Assembly: GCF_003731635.1 (NCBI RefSeq)
Contig: NZ_RCUA01000034.1
Location: forward strand, 48,144 to 112,143
DNA length: 64,000 nucleotides
Source of the DNA: Marisediminitalea oceani
GTDB lineage: Bacteria > Pseudomonadota > Gammaproteobacteria > Enterobacterales > Alteromonadaceae
Reading direction: 5' to 3'
Part shown: positions 38,153-47,365 of the stretch, piece after piece
Position numbering within the stretch: position 1 is the stretch's first letter
How the letters are laid out: every line of letters begins with the position of its first letter
Notes under the pieces: model-generated
The model's database searches: none
What the model was told of the DNA's origin: nothing
The model's input: only the letters and a program-made list of their open reading frames with translations
Position numbers and translations under genes: made by a program

Positions 38153-39463
38153 ATGGCTAAACAACAATCAGTCACAACGCGCAACGGCGACAGGATCGCA
38201 ATTGTTGCCGGCCTCAGAACGCCGTTCGCAAAAATGGCGACCTATTTTCACGGCGTGCCCGCTGTTGATTTGGGCAAGATGGTGGTAAACGAACTACTTG
38301 TTCGCAATGCGGTGGATCCCAAGCTGGTTGAACAACTGGTGTACGGCCAGGTTGTACAAATGCCTGAAGCGCCCAATATTGCTCGCGAAATCGTGCTGGG
38401 CACTGGTATGAACGTTCACACTGATGCCTACAGTGTCTCCCGTGCCTGTGCTACCAGTTTTCAGTCTACCGTGAATATTGCCGAGTCGATGATGGCGGGT
38501 AATATTGAAGTCGGTGTGGCAGGTGGTGCCGATTCAACGTCTGTATCGCCTATCGGGGTATCGAAAAAACTGGCCAGAGCGCTGGTGGATTTGCAGAAAA
38601 CTAAAACGCTGGGGCAAAAATGGGCCGTGCTCAAAAAACTGGGCTTAAAAGACCTGCTGCCGGTACCTCCTGCAGTAGCAGAATATTCAACCGGATTATC
38701 CATGGGACAGACGGCAGAGCAAATGGCTAAAAGCCATGGCATTACCCGTCAGGCTCAGGATGAGCTGGCGCACCGTTCTCACAGTCTGGCGGCAGAAAGC
38801 TGGCAAGCTGGTAAGCTGGCCAACGAGGTCATGACTGCCTATGCCGAACCTTATAAAGGCGCGCTGGAGCAGGATAACAACATTCGTTTTGACTCTAAAA
38901 TCGAAGGGTATGCAAAGCTGCGCCCGGTGTTTGATAAAAAGTATGGCTCAGTTACGGCCGCGAATGCCACGCCGCTTACCGACGGCGCTTCTGCTGTACT
39001 GATGATGACAGAAAGCAAAGCGAAAGCGCTGGGCTATACCCCGCTGGGTTACATTAAGAGTTATGCGTTTGCGGCAATTGACGTGTGGGAAGACATGTTG
39101 ATGGGGCCTTCGTATGCAACGCCCATGGCGCTGGATAAAGCGGGTATGACGCTGAACGACTTAACCTTAATCGAAATGCACGAAGCCTTCGCTGCGCAAA
39201 CGCTGGCCAATATCAAAATGTTCGCCAGTGACAAGTTTGCTCAGGAAAAACTTGGCCGCAGTAAAGCCACCGGCGAAATTGATATGGACAAGTTTAATGT
39301 CATGGGGAGCTCTATTGCTTACGGTCACCCGTTTGCGGCCACCGGCACCCGAATGATCACCCAAATGCTTAACGAACTGAACCGCCGAGGCGGTGGAACC
39401 GGTCTGTTAACTGCCTGTGCGGCAGGTGGATTAGGTGCAGCGATGATTGTGGAGACAGCATAA
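38153..39463 (+). CDS. fadI: FadI, acetyl-CoA acyltransferase (3-ketoacyl-CoA thiolase)
   Basis: Thiolase of the beta-oxidation complex, 436 residues. The acyl-accepting Cys99 lies in [10 protein letters not shown]; the second and third active-site motifs are [10 protein letters not shown] and the C-terminal [12 protein letters not shown] 38153 is chosen over the longer frame start TTG 38144 because [16 protein letters not shown] matches known FadI N-termini. It overlaps fadJ by one base. FadI pairs with FadJ as the complex expressed under anaerobic or alternative conditions in E. coli. Confidence 0.97.
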   Translation: MAKQQSVTTRNGDRIAIVAGLRTPFAKMATYFHGVPAVDLGKMVVNELLVRNAVDPKLVEQLVYGQVVQMPEAPNIAREIVLGTGMNVHTDAYSVSRACATSFQSTVNIAESMMAGNIEVGVAGGADSTSVSPIGVSKKLARALVDLQKTKTLGQKWAVLKKLGLKDLLPVPPAVAEYSTGLSMGQTAEQMAKSHGITRQAQDELAHRSHSLAAESWQAGKLANEVMTAYAEPYKGALEQDNNIRFDSKIEGYAKLRPVFDKKYGSVTAANATPLTDGASAVLMMTESKAKALGYTPLGYIKSYAFAAIDVWEDMLMGPSYATPMALDKAGMTLNDLTLIEMHEAFAAQTLANIKMFASDKFAQEKLGRSKATGEIDMDKFNVMGSSIAYGHPFAATGTRMITQMLNELNRRGGGTGLLTACAAGGLGAAMIVETA

Positions 39464-41592
39464 TGACAGAACAAACTCAAAGCGCATTTACGCTGACCAG
39501 ACAGGATAACGGTATTGCCATATTAACCATGGACGTGCCGGGGGAGTCGATGAACACTCTGAAGGCAGCGTTTGGCGAAGAAATGACCGTCCTGCTGGAT
39601 GAAATTGAAAATGACAGCAGTATTAAGGGCGTTGTGTTGGTAAGCGGTAAGGATAATTCATTCGTTGCCGGTGCCGATATCACCATGCTGGATGCTTGCT
39701 CTACGGCAGAGGAAGCCATGGCACTGGCCAAAGGCGGGCAGGATATCTTTAACCGCATTGAAAATATGCGCCAGACGTTTGTAGCGGCTATTCACGGGCC
39801 TGCGCTGGGCGGTGGCCTGGAATTGGCAATGGCGTGTCATTACCGAATTTGTACCGAAAGCTCAGCGACCCAGTTGGGCCTGCCAGAAGTGCAGCTCGGT
39901 CTGTTGCCGGGCAGTGGTGGCACGCAACGCTTACCCAAACTGGCCGGTATTCAGCAAGCGATTAAAATGATGCTGACGGGGTCTTCCGTTCGCGCTAAAC
40001 AAGCCAAAAAATACGGCATAGTGGATGACGTGGTACCGCGTTCTGTGCTGGTTGATGTCGCTTCTCAATTTGCCGCTAAGTCGAAACCTTCCCGTAAGGC
40101 CGAACCGAAAGGGCTGGTAAATAAGTTTCTTGAGGGCACTGCCCCGGGGCGCAATATTGTCTTTAAAAAAGCGGGTGAGCAAACCCAGGCCAAAACACGC
40201 GGCAATTACCCGGCACCACAACAGATCCTTGATGTGGTGGCCATTGGCATAAACAAAGGCATGCAGGCGGGCCTGGAAGCAGAGGCTAAGGCTTTTGGTC
40301 AATTAGTGATGACGCCAGAGTCAAAGCAGCTGCGGCAAATTTTCTTCGCTACAACAGCGATGAAAAAAGAGTCTGGCGTTGCTGATGTCCCACCAGAGAA
40401 AGTTAATAAGGTGGGTGTGCTTGGTGGCGGTTTAATGGGCGGCGGTATCGCCTACGTTACTGCTACCAAAGCAGGTGTTCCGGTGCGGATTAAAGATATT
40501 CAGCCGGCTGGTATTGCCAATGCCATGAAGTACAGCTATGACTTGCTCAATAAAAAGGTTAAGCGCCGCTTTATGCGTAAGTCTGAGATGCAAAAACAAA
40601 TGGCATTATTAACCAGTACGCTGGATTACTCGGGCCTGCAGGACGCCGATATTATTGTTGAAGCGGTGTTTGAGGATGTTGGCCTTAAGCGTAAAATGGT
40701 GGCCGATGTAGAGCAGGGGTGTAAAGCCGACACCATTTTTGCCTCGAACACGTCATCCATTCCTATTGCTGAAATTGCCGCCGAGGCTGAGCGCCCGGAA
40801 AATGTTATCGGTCTGCATTACTTTTCGCCGGTAGACAAAATGCCGCTGGCAGAAGTGATTGCCCACGAGAATACCTCCGATCAGACAATTTCTACCACGG
40901 TGGAGTTTGCTAAAAAGCAGGGTAAAACACCGGTAGTCGTCAAGGATGGGGCGGGGTTTTACGTTAACCGAATTCTTGCTCCTTACATGAACGAAGCCGC
41001 AAGTCTTATTCTGGCCGGCGAGCCTATCGATCACATTGATAAAGCGCTCCTTAACTTTGGTTTCCCGGTAGGACCGGTGAAGCTGCTGGACGAAGTTGGT
41101 ATTGATGTAGGCACTAAAATTATTCCTATCCTTATGGATGCCTTTGGCGAGCGTTTTACCGCTCCCTCAGCGTTCGATAAAGTGCTGGCAGACGACCGCA
41201 AAGGTAAGAAGAATAAAAAAGGCTTTTACGACTATAGCGGCAAAAAGCCAGGTAAAGCGGTAGATGAGAGTATTTACCCGCTGCTGGGTGTTTCCCCCTC
41301 TAAGAGCCGCAGTGAATCAGAGATTTCAGAGCGCTGCGTGCTGATGATGCTTAATGAAGCCGCACGCTGTCTGGATGAAGGGGTTATCCGTAGCGCCAGG
41401 GACGGTGATATCGGCGCTATCTTCGGAATTGGTTTTCCACCATTCCTTGGTGGACCTTTCCGCTACATGGATCAGTTAGGTGTCGCAAAAGTGGTGGAGC
41501 GGTTAAATTACTATGCTGATAAGGTCGATGCCAAGTTCAAACCAGCGGCTGTACTGGAAACAATGGCAGCCGAAAACACCAACTTTTATTAA
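39463..41592 (+). CDS. fadJ: FadJ, beta-oxidation multifunctional alpha subunit
   Basis: Bifunctional enoyl-CoA hydratase / 3-hydroxyacyl-CoA dehydrogenase of 709 residues. The hydratase domain (about 1-200) has the oxyanion segment HGPALGGGLELAMAC and LPEVQLGLLPGSGGTQRLP. The NAD-binding motif GVLGGGLMGGGIAYV begins near 317, followed by the dehydrogenase domains with HYFSPVDKMPLAEVI and GFYVNRILAPY. It forms the alpha-beta complex with FadI, and the one-base overlap suggests coupled translation. Confidence 0.97.
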   Translation: MTEQTQSAFTLTRQDNGIAILTMDVPGESMNTLKAAFGEEMTVLLDEIENDSSIKGVVLVSGKDNSFVAGADITMLDACSTAEEAMALAKGGQDIFNRIENMRQTFVAAIHGPALGGGLELAMACHYRICTESSATQLGLPEVQLGLLPGSGGTQRLPKLAGIQQAIKMMLTGSSVRAKQAKKYGIVDDVVPRSVLVDVASQFAAKSKPSRKAEPKGLVNKFLEGTAPGRNIVFKKAGEQTQAKTRGNYPAPQQILDVVAIGINKGMQAGLEAEAKAFGQLVMTPESKQLRQIFFATTAMKKESGVADVPPEKVNKVGVLGGGLMGGGIAYVTATKAGVPVRIKDIQPAGIANAMKYSYDLLNKKVKRRFMRKSEMQKQMALLTSTLDYSGLQDADIIVEAVFEDVGLKRKMVADVEQGCKADTIFASNTSSIPIAEIAAEAERPENVIGLHYFSPVDKMPLAEVIAHENTSDQTISTTVEFAKKQGKTPVVVKDGAGFYVNRILAPYMNEAASLILAGEPIDHIDKALLNFGFPVGPVKLLDEVGIDVGTKIIPILMDAFGERFTAPSAFDKVLADDRKGKKNKKGFYDYSGKKPGKAVDESIYPLLGVSPSKSRSESEISERCVLMMLNEAARCLDEGVIRSARDGDIGAIFGIGFPPFLGGPFRYMDQLGVAKVVERLNYYADKVDAKFKPAAVLETMAAENTNFY

Positions 41593-41612
41593 CCCAGTGT
41601 AACTCAAATGTT

Positions 41613-41639
41613 AAAAATCCGGCTTAGGCCGGATTTTTT
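41613..41639 (+). terminator. Terminator after fadIJ
   Basis: AAATCCGG and CCGGATTT pair around CTTAGG or a slightly longer stem, followed by six T residues, 20 bases beyond the fadJ stop. Confidence 0.9.
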
Positions 41640-41758
41640 CATTATAAGCCAAATAAATGATGGTTTTGTTACCAAAAAAGGGTACTATGCGCCCGCTGAA
41701 AATGTTGAGTGTTTTTCCAGCAAGTCAAAAAAACCTTATAGATTAAAAGGGTGTCAAT

Positions 41759-41956
41759 ATGTTGACAGTGATTTTAGTTTGTCTGGCCAGTAGCTGTTAC
41801 TTTTTTGTCGAAGCGACAAAAGCCGGACTATCGGCAAAGCAGTGGGCGTTAGTAGGGTTATTAATGGGCCCGCTGGTGTGGCCAATGTTTTCTATAAGCC
41901 GCCATGTGCGGATGAGAAAGGATTGCGGCTTTAATAACGCCTATTTGCAGGCGTAG
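41759..41956 (+). CDS. Small membrane protein, unknown function
   Basis: 65-residue protein with two hydrophobic stretches (about 2-18 and 28-48, WALVGLLMGPLVWPMFSIS) and a basic cytoplasmic end (RHVRMRK). AGGGTG lies seven bases before ATG 41759, a good ribosome site, and a terminator follows, so it looks like a real one-gene unit. I do not recognise a family. Position between fadJ and an oppositely oriented secreted-peptide gene gives no clue. Confidence 0.65.
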   Translation: MLTVILVCLASSCYFFVEATKAGLSAKQWALVGLLMGPLVWPMFSISRHVRMRKDCGFNNAYLQA

Positions 41957-41964
41957 CAGGCATA

Positions 41965-41990
41965 AAAAAAGGAGCCTGAGCTCCTTTTTT
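41965..41990. terminator. Bidirectional terminator between two tiny genes
   Basis: AAAAAGGAGC and GCTCCTTTTT pair around CTGA, with A residues before and T residues after, serving both the membrane protein gene and the convergent 51-residue peptide gene. Confidence 0.9.
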
Positions 41991-42007
41991 AGAATTCTTG
42001 TAGAAGC

Positions 42008-42163
42008 TTAAATGCGAACACCGCCAGTTTTAGGCTTGTAAGACTGGGTTTCAGTTGCGACTTCTTTTTTCTGTACAGGAGCTTTCTGTGCGCCTTCTTG
42101 CTTATCGGCTGCTACAGGTGCGGTTGTAGAAAGTACTAGGGCTACTGCGTATGCTTTCAACAT
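42008..42163 (-). CDS. 51-residue secreted peptide, unknown function
   Basis: Short reverse-strand gene. Residues 1-19 (MLKAYAVALVLSTTAPVAA) form a compact Sec signal peptide with a VAA cleavage site. The mature part of 32 residues is hydrophilic, rich in Lys, Gln, Glu and Pro, and ends TGGVRI. GAGGAAAGAAAG immediately precedes the ATG, an excellent ribosome site, and a terminator follows 18 bases after the stop. These make it a credible gene despite its length. No family recognised. Confidence 0.7.
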   Translation of the reverse strand: MLKAYAVALVLSTTAPVAADKQEGAQKAPVQKKEVATETQSYKPKTGGVRI

Positions 42164-42672
42164 CTTTCTTTCCTCGTTATATTCTTATATACAAAACAAA
42201 CAAAACTGATTGACAATCCTCATTGTCATTCTTAGTAATGCGAACCCTATGCCAACTTTTAAACTCCTTTAAAAACAAAGGCTTGCAGCATCCATTTGGA
42301 CGGCGTCAATTTTCCGTTGCCGGAAATTATTGCCGTTCTATGCATTTATCTGCCGCTTGTCAGAATACTTAAGGTAAAAGAGTCAAAAAATTGCCTTTAT
42401 TCGATAAAAAGGCGCCAATTAGCACACATTTAAATAAAAGTGACAAAGTTATTTATAGTTGTAACTGGTTAATAACATAAGGGGTTTTATCGAGGACTGC
42501 CTCAAATAGCAGCGTACGGACAAGTTGGAAGGCATTTAGTAGTAAAGTGAGTTTAAACTCTTAAGCATGAGCATTAATCGCGGCTAGTTTATTTTGATGC
42601 ACAGGGCTCATGGGATAGGTGAATGGCATCGGAAAATGAGGAGCGCCTGCGATAATAGCCCCACAGGCTTAG
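42164..42672. other. 509-base intergenic region
   Basis: No gene is visible on either strand. The first part should hold the promoter of the 51-residue peptide gene and the right part the end of the long GGDEF/EAL transcript. No clear terminator hairpin with a T-tract was found there. Confidence 0.5.
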
Positions 42673-45600
42673 TTAGGTTGGAGAAACCTTATTGATGATT
42701 TTATGTAGCAAGCTGTTTTCACGTAGCAGCTTCTCGAAGCGTTCGGCATTGAGCGGTTTGCTGTACAGGTAACCCTGCAGCATTTCGCAATCGTAGCGGC
42801 GCAGAATGTTAAGCTGCTCTTCATATTCTACCCCCTCGGCAACCACTTTCAGGCCGAGATTGTGCGCGATATTTATAATTGCTGCAGCCATATGACGGTC
42901 GACATTACTGTTGGCGATATCATCAATAAAGGCTTTATCGATTTTTAAGGTATTGAGAGGGAATTTCTTCAAATAAGCCAGTGAAGAGTATCCCGTACCA
43001 AAGTCATCCAGTGCCAGGTGAATACCGCGATCACGCAGCCGCTGCATCATTCTGAGGCCTTCTTCCGGGTTTTCCATCAGGGTGCCTTCTGTAATCTCAC
43101 ACTCTAAGTGAAGAGGAGACAGCCCTACCTGACGAAGCACGTTTTCTATGCGGTCATCAAGGTCTGGTAATTCAAACTGTTTCGCCGAAATATTAACCGC
43201 CACCCGGCCGCTGAATAAGCCTTCACTGACCCAGCGCTTGGTGTCTTCGCAGGCTTTGCGCAAAACCTGCTCGCCAATCTCGATAATCTGCCCAGTTTGC
43301 TCAGCCAGTGGAATAAACTGCCCCGGGCTTACAATGCCTTTATTGGGGTGTTCAAAGCGTACCAGCGCTTCCATGCTGACCAGCTTACCGGTGGTAATAT
43401 CCACTTTAGGCTGATAATAAACAGTAAACAAATTGTCTTTTATGCCCTGACGGATCAGGTTTTCGATCTGAAGCTGACGAACGGCGTTCTGGTTCATTTC
43501 GCCACTGAAGAACTGATAACTGTTACCGCCGTTGTTCTTGGCAAAATACATGGCCGTGTCAGCGTTTTTCAATAATTCCTGGGGAGAGGAGCCATCTTCA
43601 GGGAATAACGCTATACCAATACTGGCACCTAACACAAACTCTTGCTTGTTGATGATAAATGGCCGTGAAAGGGTGTTTAAAATACTCTGAGCAAAGTGGG
43701 TGATAGTATGTATATCCGAAAAATCTTCCATCAGAATACTGAACTCATCACCGCCGAGGCGATAGCAGGTAGAGTTGCTGTCGGTCATGCGCTGGATACG
43801 CTTAGCGATTTGCTTAATCAATATATCCCCGGTTTGGTGACCGAGCGAGTCGTTAATTTTCTTAAAGTTATCCATATCCAGGCAGAGTAGGGCATGGGGA
43901 GTCGCCCGGCGCACCAGGTTGCTATGACTGGCCTGGAAAAACGAACGGTTAGGTAACTCGGTGAGCGGATCGGAGTTAGCCAGTTTCAATAATTCTTTTT
44001 CTGTACTCTTACGAGAGGTGATGTCTGAAAATACGCCTACAAAGTGCGAGATACGACCGTCGTCGTCGTGCACCGCATCGATATTCAGCTCGATTTCGTA
44101 ACGCTCACCATTTACCCGGCTACTTTCAACTTCACCGCTCCAGTTTCCTCTGGATCTCAGTGTTTTCTTAATTTCTTCGGTAAAGGCTTCCGGATACTGA
44201 TGGAAATACAGATAAGTTGCCAATGCCTGATCCCGGGTTTCACCGGTGTAGGTACAGTAGGCATTATTCACGGAAATAAAACGGAATTTAGTATCGGTGA
44301 TAAATACGCCTTCTGAAATGTTTTCGATAGAGCGTTTAAACAGGTTGAGCTGCTCTTCGGCGTCTTTCAGATGCTGAATATCTTTTAATGTACCCGTCAT
44401 TCGAATGGGCTCATTATTGTGGTCACGTTGTACCACTTTGCCGCGATCAAGTATCCATAACCAGGTGTTGGTGAAGGTTTTAGTACGGTAGGCAATTTCG
44501 TAAAAGTCAGTTTTACCTTCCAGATGCTCTTTCAGAGCATCCTGAACGCGCTTAAGGTCGTGAGGGTGGATGTTTGCGTCATAAGCGCTGCTGGTGCGGA
44601 TGTCGTCCTGGGGAAAGTCCAGTGTGCCCCAGGTGTTTGACCGGTAAACCTGACCACGGTAAACATCCCAATCCCATAATTCATCACCGCTGCTCCAAAG
44701 TGTGAGCTTCAAGCGTTCTTCCGACTCAGAGACGGCGATTCGTTGTCGACGACGAACGTGGTATTGACGAACAACATACAGTGTAATAATTGCCGCAAAG
44801 AAACCATAAAATATTAAAGCCGCAGGGTGTAGCCATGGTGGCGGTAAGATCGTCAGGTTTAACTCACGAGAGGGGGACCAGGCTTTACCGTCTTCCTGAG
44901 CTTGCACTTCAAACGTATAATCACCAAAAGATAAGTTGTTGTAAGGAGCTTGTCTTTCTTCTCCAGCTTCTGTCCAGTTCTTATCTAGTCCTGTTAATCG
45001 ATACCGGTATTTTACGCTTGAAGGTGAAATTGCATTTAGCAATGTAAAGCCAAGACTAAAGCGAGAGTCATTCACGGATAAAGTTAGCGAATCCTTTAGA
45101 TTAATTGGCTTATCAAGAACTGAGTTCTGTTTACCATACTCTTGTTCTTTCCCAAAAATCTTTAATGAGACTAGTTGCGGCTTCTGTGAGGGAGTGTCGG
45201 TAAAATGATCCAGAGAGAGTAACTCAGGGTGAAAATAGTGAAATCCTCTGTCGCCGCCGAATACCAATGCGTTTTCTTTTGTTTTGGTGACAGCACCCTC
45301 TGAATAATCGTTTAATTCTAATTTGGTGCTAGAGAGGTTTAATACAATCTGTAGGTTTGGTAACAAGACCTGTTTAATCTCATTAGAAGCTGTAGAAATC
45401 CAAATCGAGTCTTTTAATCCAATAGAGGCTAGTATATTTGCATCTATATTGAGCGAATGATTCCGGACAACATTAAATGTCTTTTTATCGACTTGGAAGA
45501 TTCCCGAAGCTTGTGTTGTTAACCAGTAATAATTACCCCACAAATATACTGATTTTACTCTTGCTAATAAATTTTTCTGGTCCGATTTAAGGTTGATAAC

Positions 45601-47181
45601 ATTACTAACTGAATCGGCTTCAGGATCGAAGATTGTGACCAGACCTTCAGATGAAAGCCAAACTTTACCATCGCGGTCTGTATACACCGGCGATGACATT
45701 TTATCTTTCAATGAATCTGAGTGGAATTTCAACTTATAATTTTGAGAAGGGGACGAATGGTCTGTGTTTTCTCCTTCAATGGATATTAGTCCTTCTTTCT
45801 CTGTCCATGCCCAAATGTTTCTTCCAACAAGATGGATGTTATCGACTATTTCACCCTTTAAGAAGGTCTTCTGTAGTTCAAGTTTGTCACCATTGACTCG
45901 ATAGAGTTCTATACCTTTTGAAGTGGCAAGCCATATCTGGTCGTACTCATCAATTGCCAAATCCCATAACTGATTAGCCCGGTCATTCAAGAATATTATC
46001 TGGTTAGCGTCATAAAAATTGAGACGGCTAAGGCCTGCACTTTGGGTTGCGATCCAAAGGTTCCCTTTACTGTCTTCCCTAATACCCCAAATCCGTGGAG
46101 AGCCACTATCCTGTTCTGAATTTGCCACCGGATACAATCTTAAAACATTAGACCCAGCAGAGTGACGATAGAGCCCCTCAACGGTTGCTAGCCATATTGA
46201 TGACGCAGAGTCTTTGTATATTCGCCGAACAAATTGATTATCCAGGTAGGTCAGGTTTTGCATCTCTGCATCAATTACTATCAGCTTTTCTTTTATTGTG
46301 TTGTAAGTACCAAGTCCATCTTCAGTACCAAACCATATGACACCATTCGAAACTTCAGCAATTGAGCGAACAACTTCATTCTTAAGGTTTGGATAGTTTG
46401 CTTTATTTACTCGTTTAACAATTTCGCCATCATTGTTCAGAACGATAATTCCCTGGTTCGTAGCTATCCAGTATTGACCATCAATAACCTGGATATCAAA
46501 AACGGCATTGGCTGGTAGATTGATGCCCCAAGGGTTTACGGACTTTAATGAATAAAGCTGACGGCGTTTCTTGTCGTAAATGTACGCACCGGAGGCAAAC
46601 GTCCCTATCCAAATGCGTGTTGGCTCATTGCGGATTTCTTCAATCTCATCCGGGAAGTCAACACGTTCATCTAATAATGATAATGTCCCCGATTTTTGAT
46701 CAATTCGGTAAATATTTGACGCATCAGCTATTAGAATATCGCCTGATGCATCTTCATCAATGGACCAGATTTCATTGTTTCTTAAAACTGAATTATTGTT
46801 GTCGTAGACCTGAAAATCGTCTGTGTCCGGGCGATATTTGGCCAGCCCCTCATAAGTCCCAATCCATAAGTCGTCATTTGACGAAACGAACATTGTTCTG
46901 GCAAAGCCTTGAGGTATTGAGGTTGGATTAGTAGGGGAGTGTTTGTATTCTTTAAACTGATAACCATCGAAGCGAAACAGACCTTCAATAGAACCTACCC
47001 AAATGTACCCTCGTGAGTCCTCAACGATTGACATGATGGTGTCTTCAGGCAGGCCGTCTTCTCTGGTGTACTCAGTAAATTTGATATCAGTAAGCACCGT
47101 GGCAGCAAAAACTGCACGGGTAAATAGGAATAGCACTGAAATTATCAGTGCAAAAGTCGTTCTTTGGGTTGAGCGCACCAT
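42673..47181 (-). CDS. Beta-propeller sensor with PAS, GGDEF and EAL domains
   Basis: 1502-residue inner-membrane signalling protein. A signal-anchor (about 8-27) leads to a periplasmic two-bladed-propeller region (about 30-700; repeated WIGT/WLAT-type blades such as GYIWVGSIEGLFRFDG), a Y_Y_Y domain (about 710-780), one membrane helix (about 782-804), two PAS domains (about 815-930 and 933-1055), then GGDEF (motif GGDEF near 1142) and EAL (motif EAL near 1271). The EAL domain keeps DDFGTGYSSLAYLKKFPL and AEGVE, so both cyclic-di-GMP synthesis and breakdown look possible. It probably senses an extracellular carbohydrate or similar ligand. Confidence 0.93.
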   Translation of the reverse strand: MVRSTQRTTFALIISVLFLFTRAVFAATVLTDIKFTEYTREDGLPEDTIMSIVEDSRGYIWVGSIEGLFRFDGYQFKEYKHSPTNPTSIPQGFARTMFVSSNDDLWIGTYEGLAKYRPDTDDFQVYDNNNSVLRNNEIWSIDEDASGDILIADASNIYRIDQKSGTLSLLDERVDFPDEIEEIRNEPTRIWIGTFASGAYIYDKKRRQLYSLKSVNPWGINLPANAVFDIQVIDGQYWIATNQGIIVLNNDGEIVKRVNKANYPNLKNEVVRSIAEVSNGVIWFGTEDGLGTYNTIKEKLIVIDAEMQNLTYLDNQFVRRIYKDSASSIWLATVEGLYRHSAGSNVLRLYPVANSEQDSGSPRIWGIREDSKGNLWIATQSAGLSRLNFYDANQIIFLNDRANQLWDLAIDEYDQIWLATSKGIELYRVNGDKLELQKTFLKGEIVDNIHLVGRNIWAWTEKEGLISIEGENTDHSSPSQNYKLKFHSDSLKDKMSSPVYTDRDGKVWLSSEGLVTIFDPEADSVSNVINLKSDQKNLLARVKSVYLWGNYYWLTTQASGIFQVDKKTFNVVRNHSLNIDANILASIGLKDSIWISTASNEIKQVLLPNLQIVLNLSSTKLELNDYSEGAVTKTKENALVFGGDRGFHYFHPELLSLDHFTDTPSQKPQLVSLKIFGKEQEYGKQNSVLDKPINLKDSLTLSVNDSRFSLGFTLLNAISPSSVKYRYRLTGLDKNWTEAGEERQAPYNNLSFGDYTFEVQAQEDGKAWSPSRELNLTILPPPWLHPAALIFYGFFAAIITLYVVRQYHVRRRQRIAVSESEERLKLTLWSSGDELWDWDVYRGQVYRSNTWGTLDFPQDDIRTSSAYDANIHPHDLKRVQDALKEHLEGKTDFYEIAYRTKTFTNTWLWILDRGKVVQRDHNNEPIRMTGTLKDIQHLKDAEEQLNLFKRSIENISEGVFITDTKFRFISVNNAYCTYTGETRDQALATYLYFHQYPEAFTEEIKKTLRSRGNWSGEVESSRVNGERYEIELNIDAVHDDDGRISHFVGVFSDITSRKSTEKELLKLANSDPLTELPNRSFFQASHSNLVRRATPHALLCLDMDNFKKINDSLGHQTGDILIKQIAKRIQRMTDSNSTCYRLGGDEFSILMEDFSDIHTITHFAQSILNTLSRPFIINKQEFVLGASIGIALFPEDGSSPQELLKNADTAMYFAKNNGGNSYQFFSGEMNQNAVRQLQIENLIRQGIKDNLFTVYYQPKVDITTGKLVSMEALVRFEHPNKGIVSPGQFIPLAEQTGQIIEIGEQVLRKACEDTKRWVSEGLFSGRVAVNISAKQFELPDLDDRIENVLRQVGLSPLHLECEITEGTLMENPEEGLRMMQRLRDRGIHLALDDFGTGYSSLAYLKKFPLNTLKIDKAFIDDIANSNVDRHMAAAIINIAHNLGLKVVAEGVEYEEQLNILRRYDCEMLQGYLYSKPLNAERFEKLLRENSLLHKIINKVSPT

Positions 47182-47365
47182 ACACCTTTGGCATTGACTG
47201 CCTTATCTTTTTTTTACTTCTTATCGTGTCTAGCTTCCCTACTATCCGCTACCCAATATGCCCAATAAACAGCGTCTCTACAAGGTTTTTTTTGATTGCC
47301 ACCACTGCCTGTGTATTTCTTGGGCAACCAGTGGTGACGGCAGGGGGAAAGAGGGTATTTATTGC

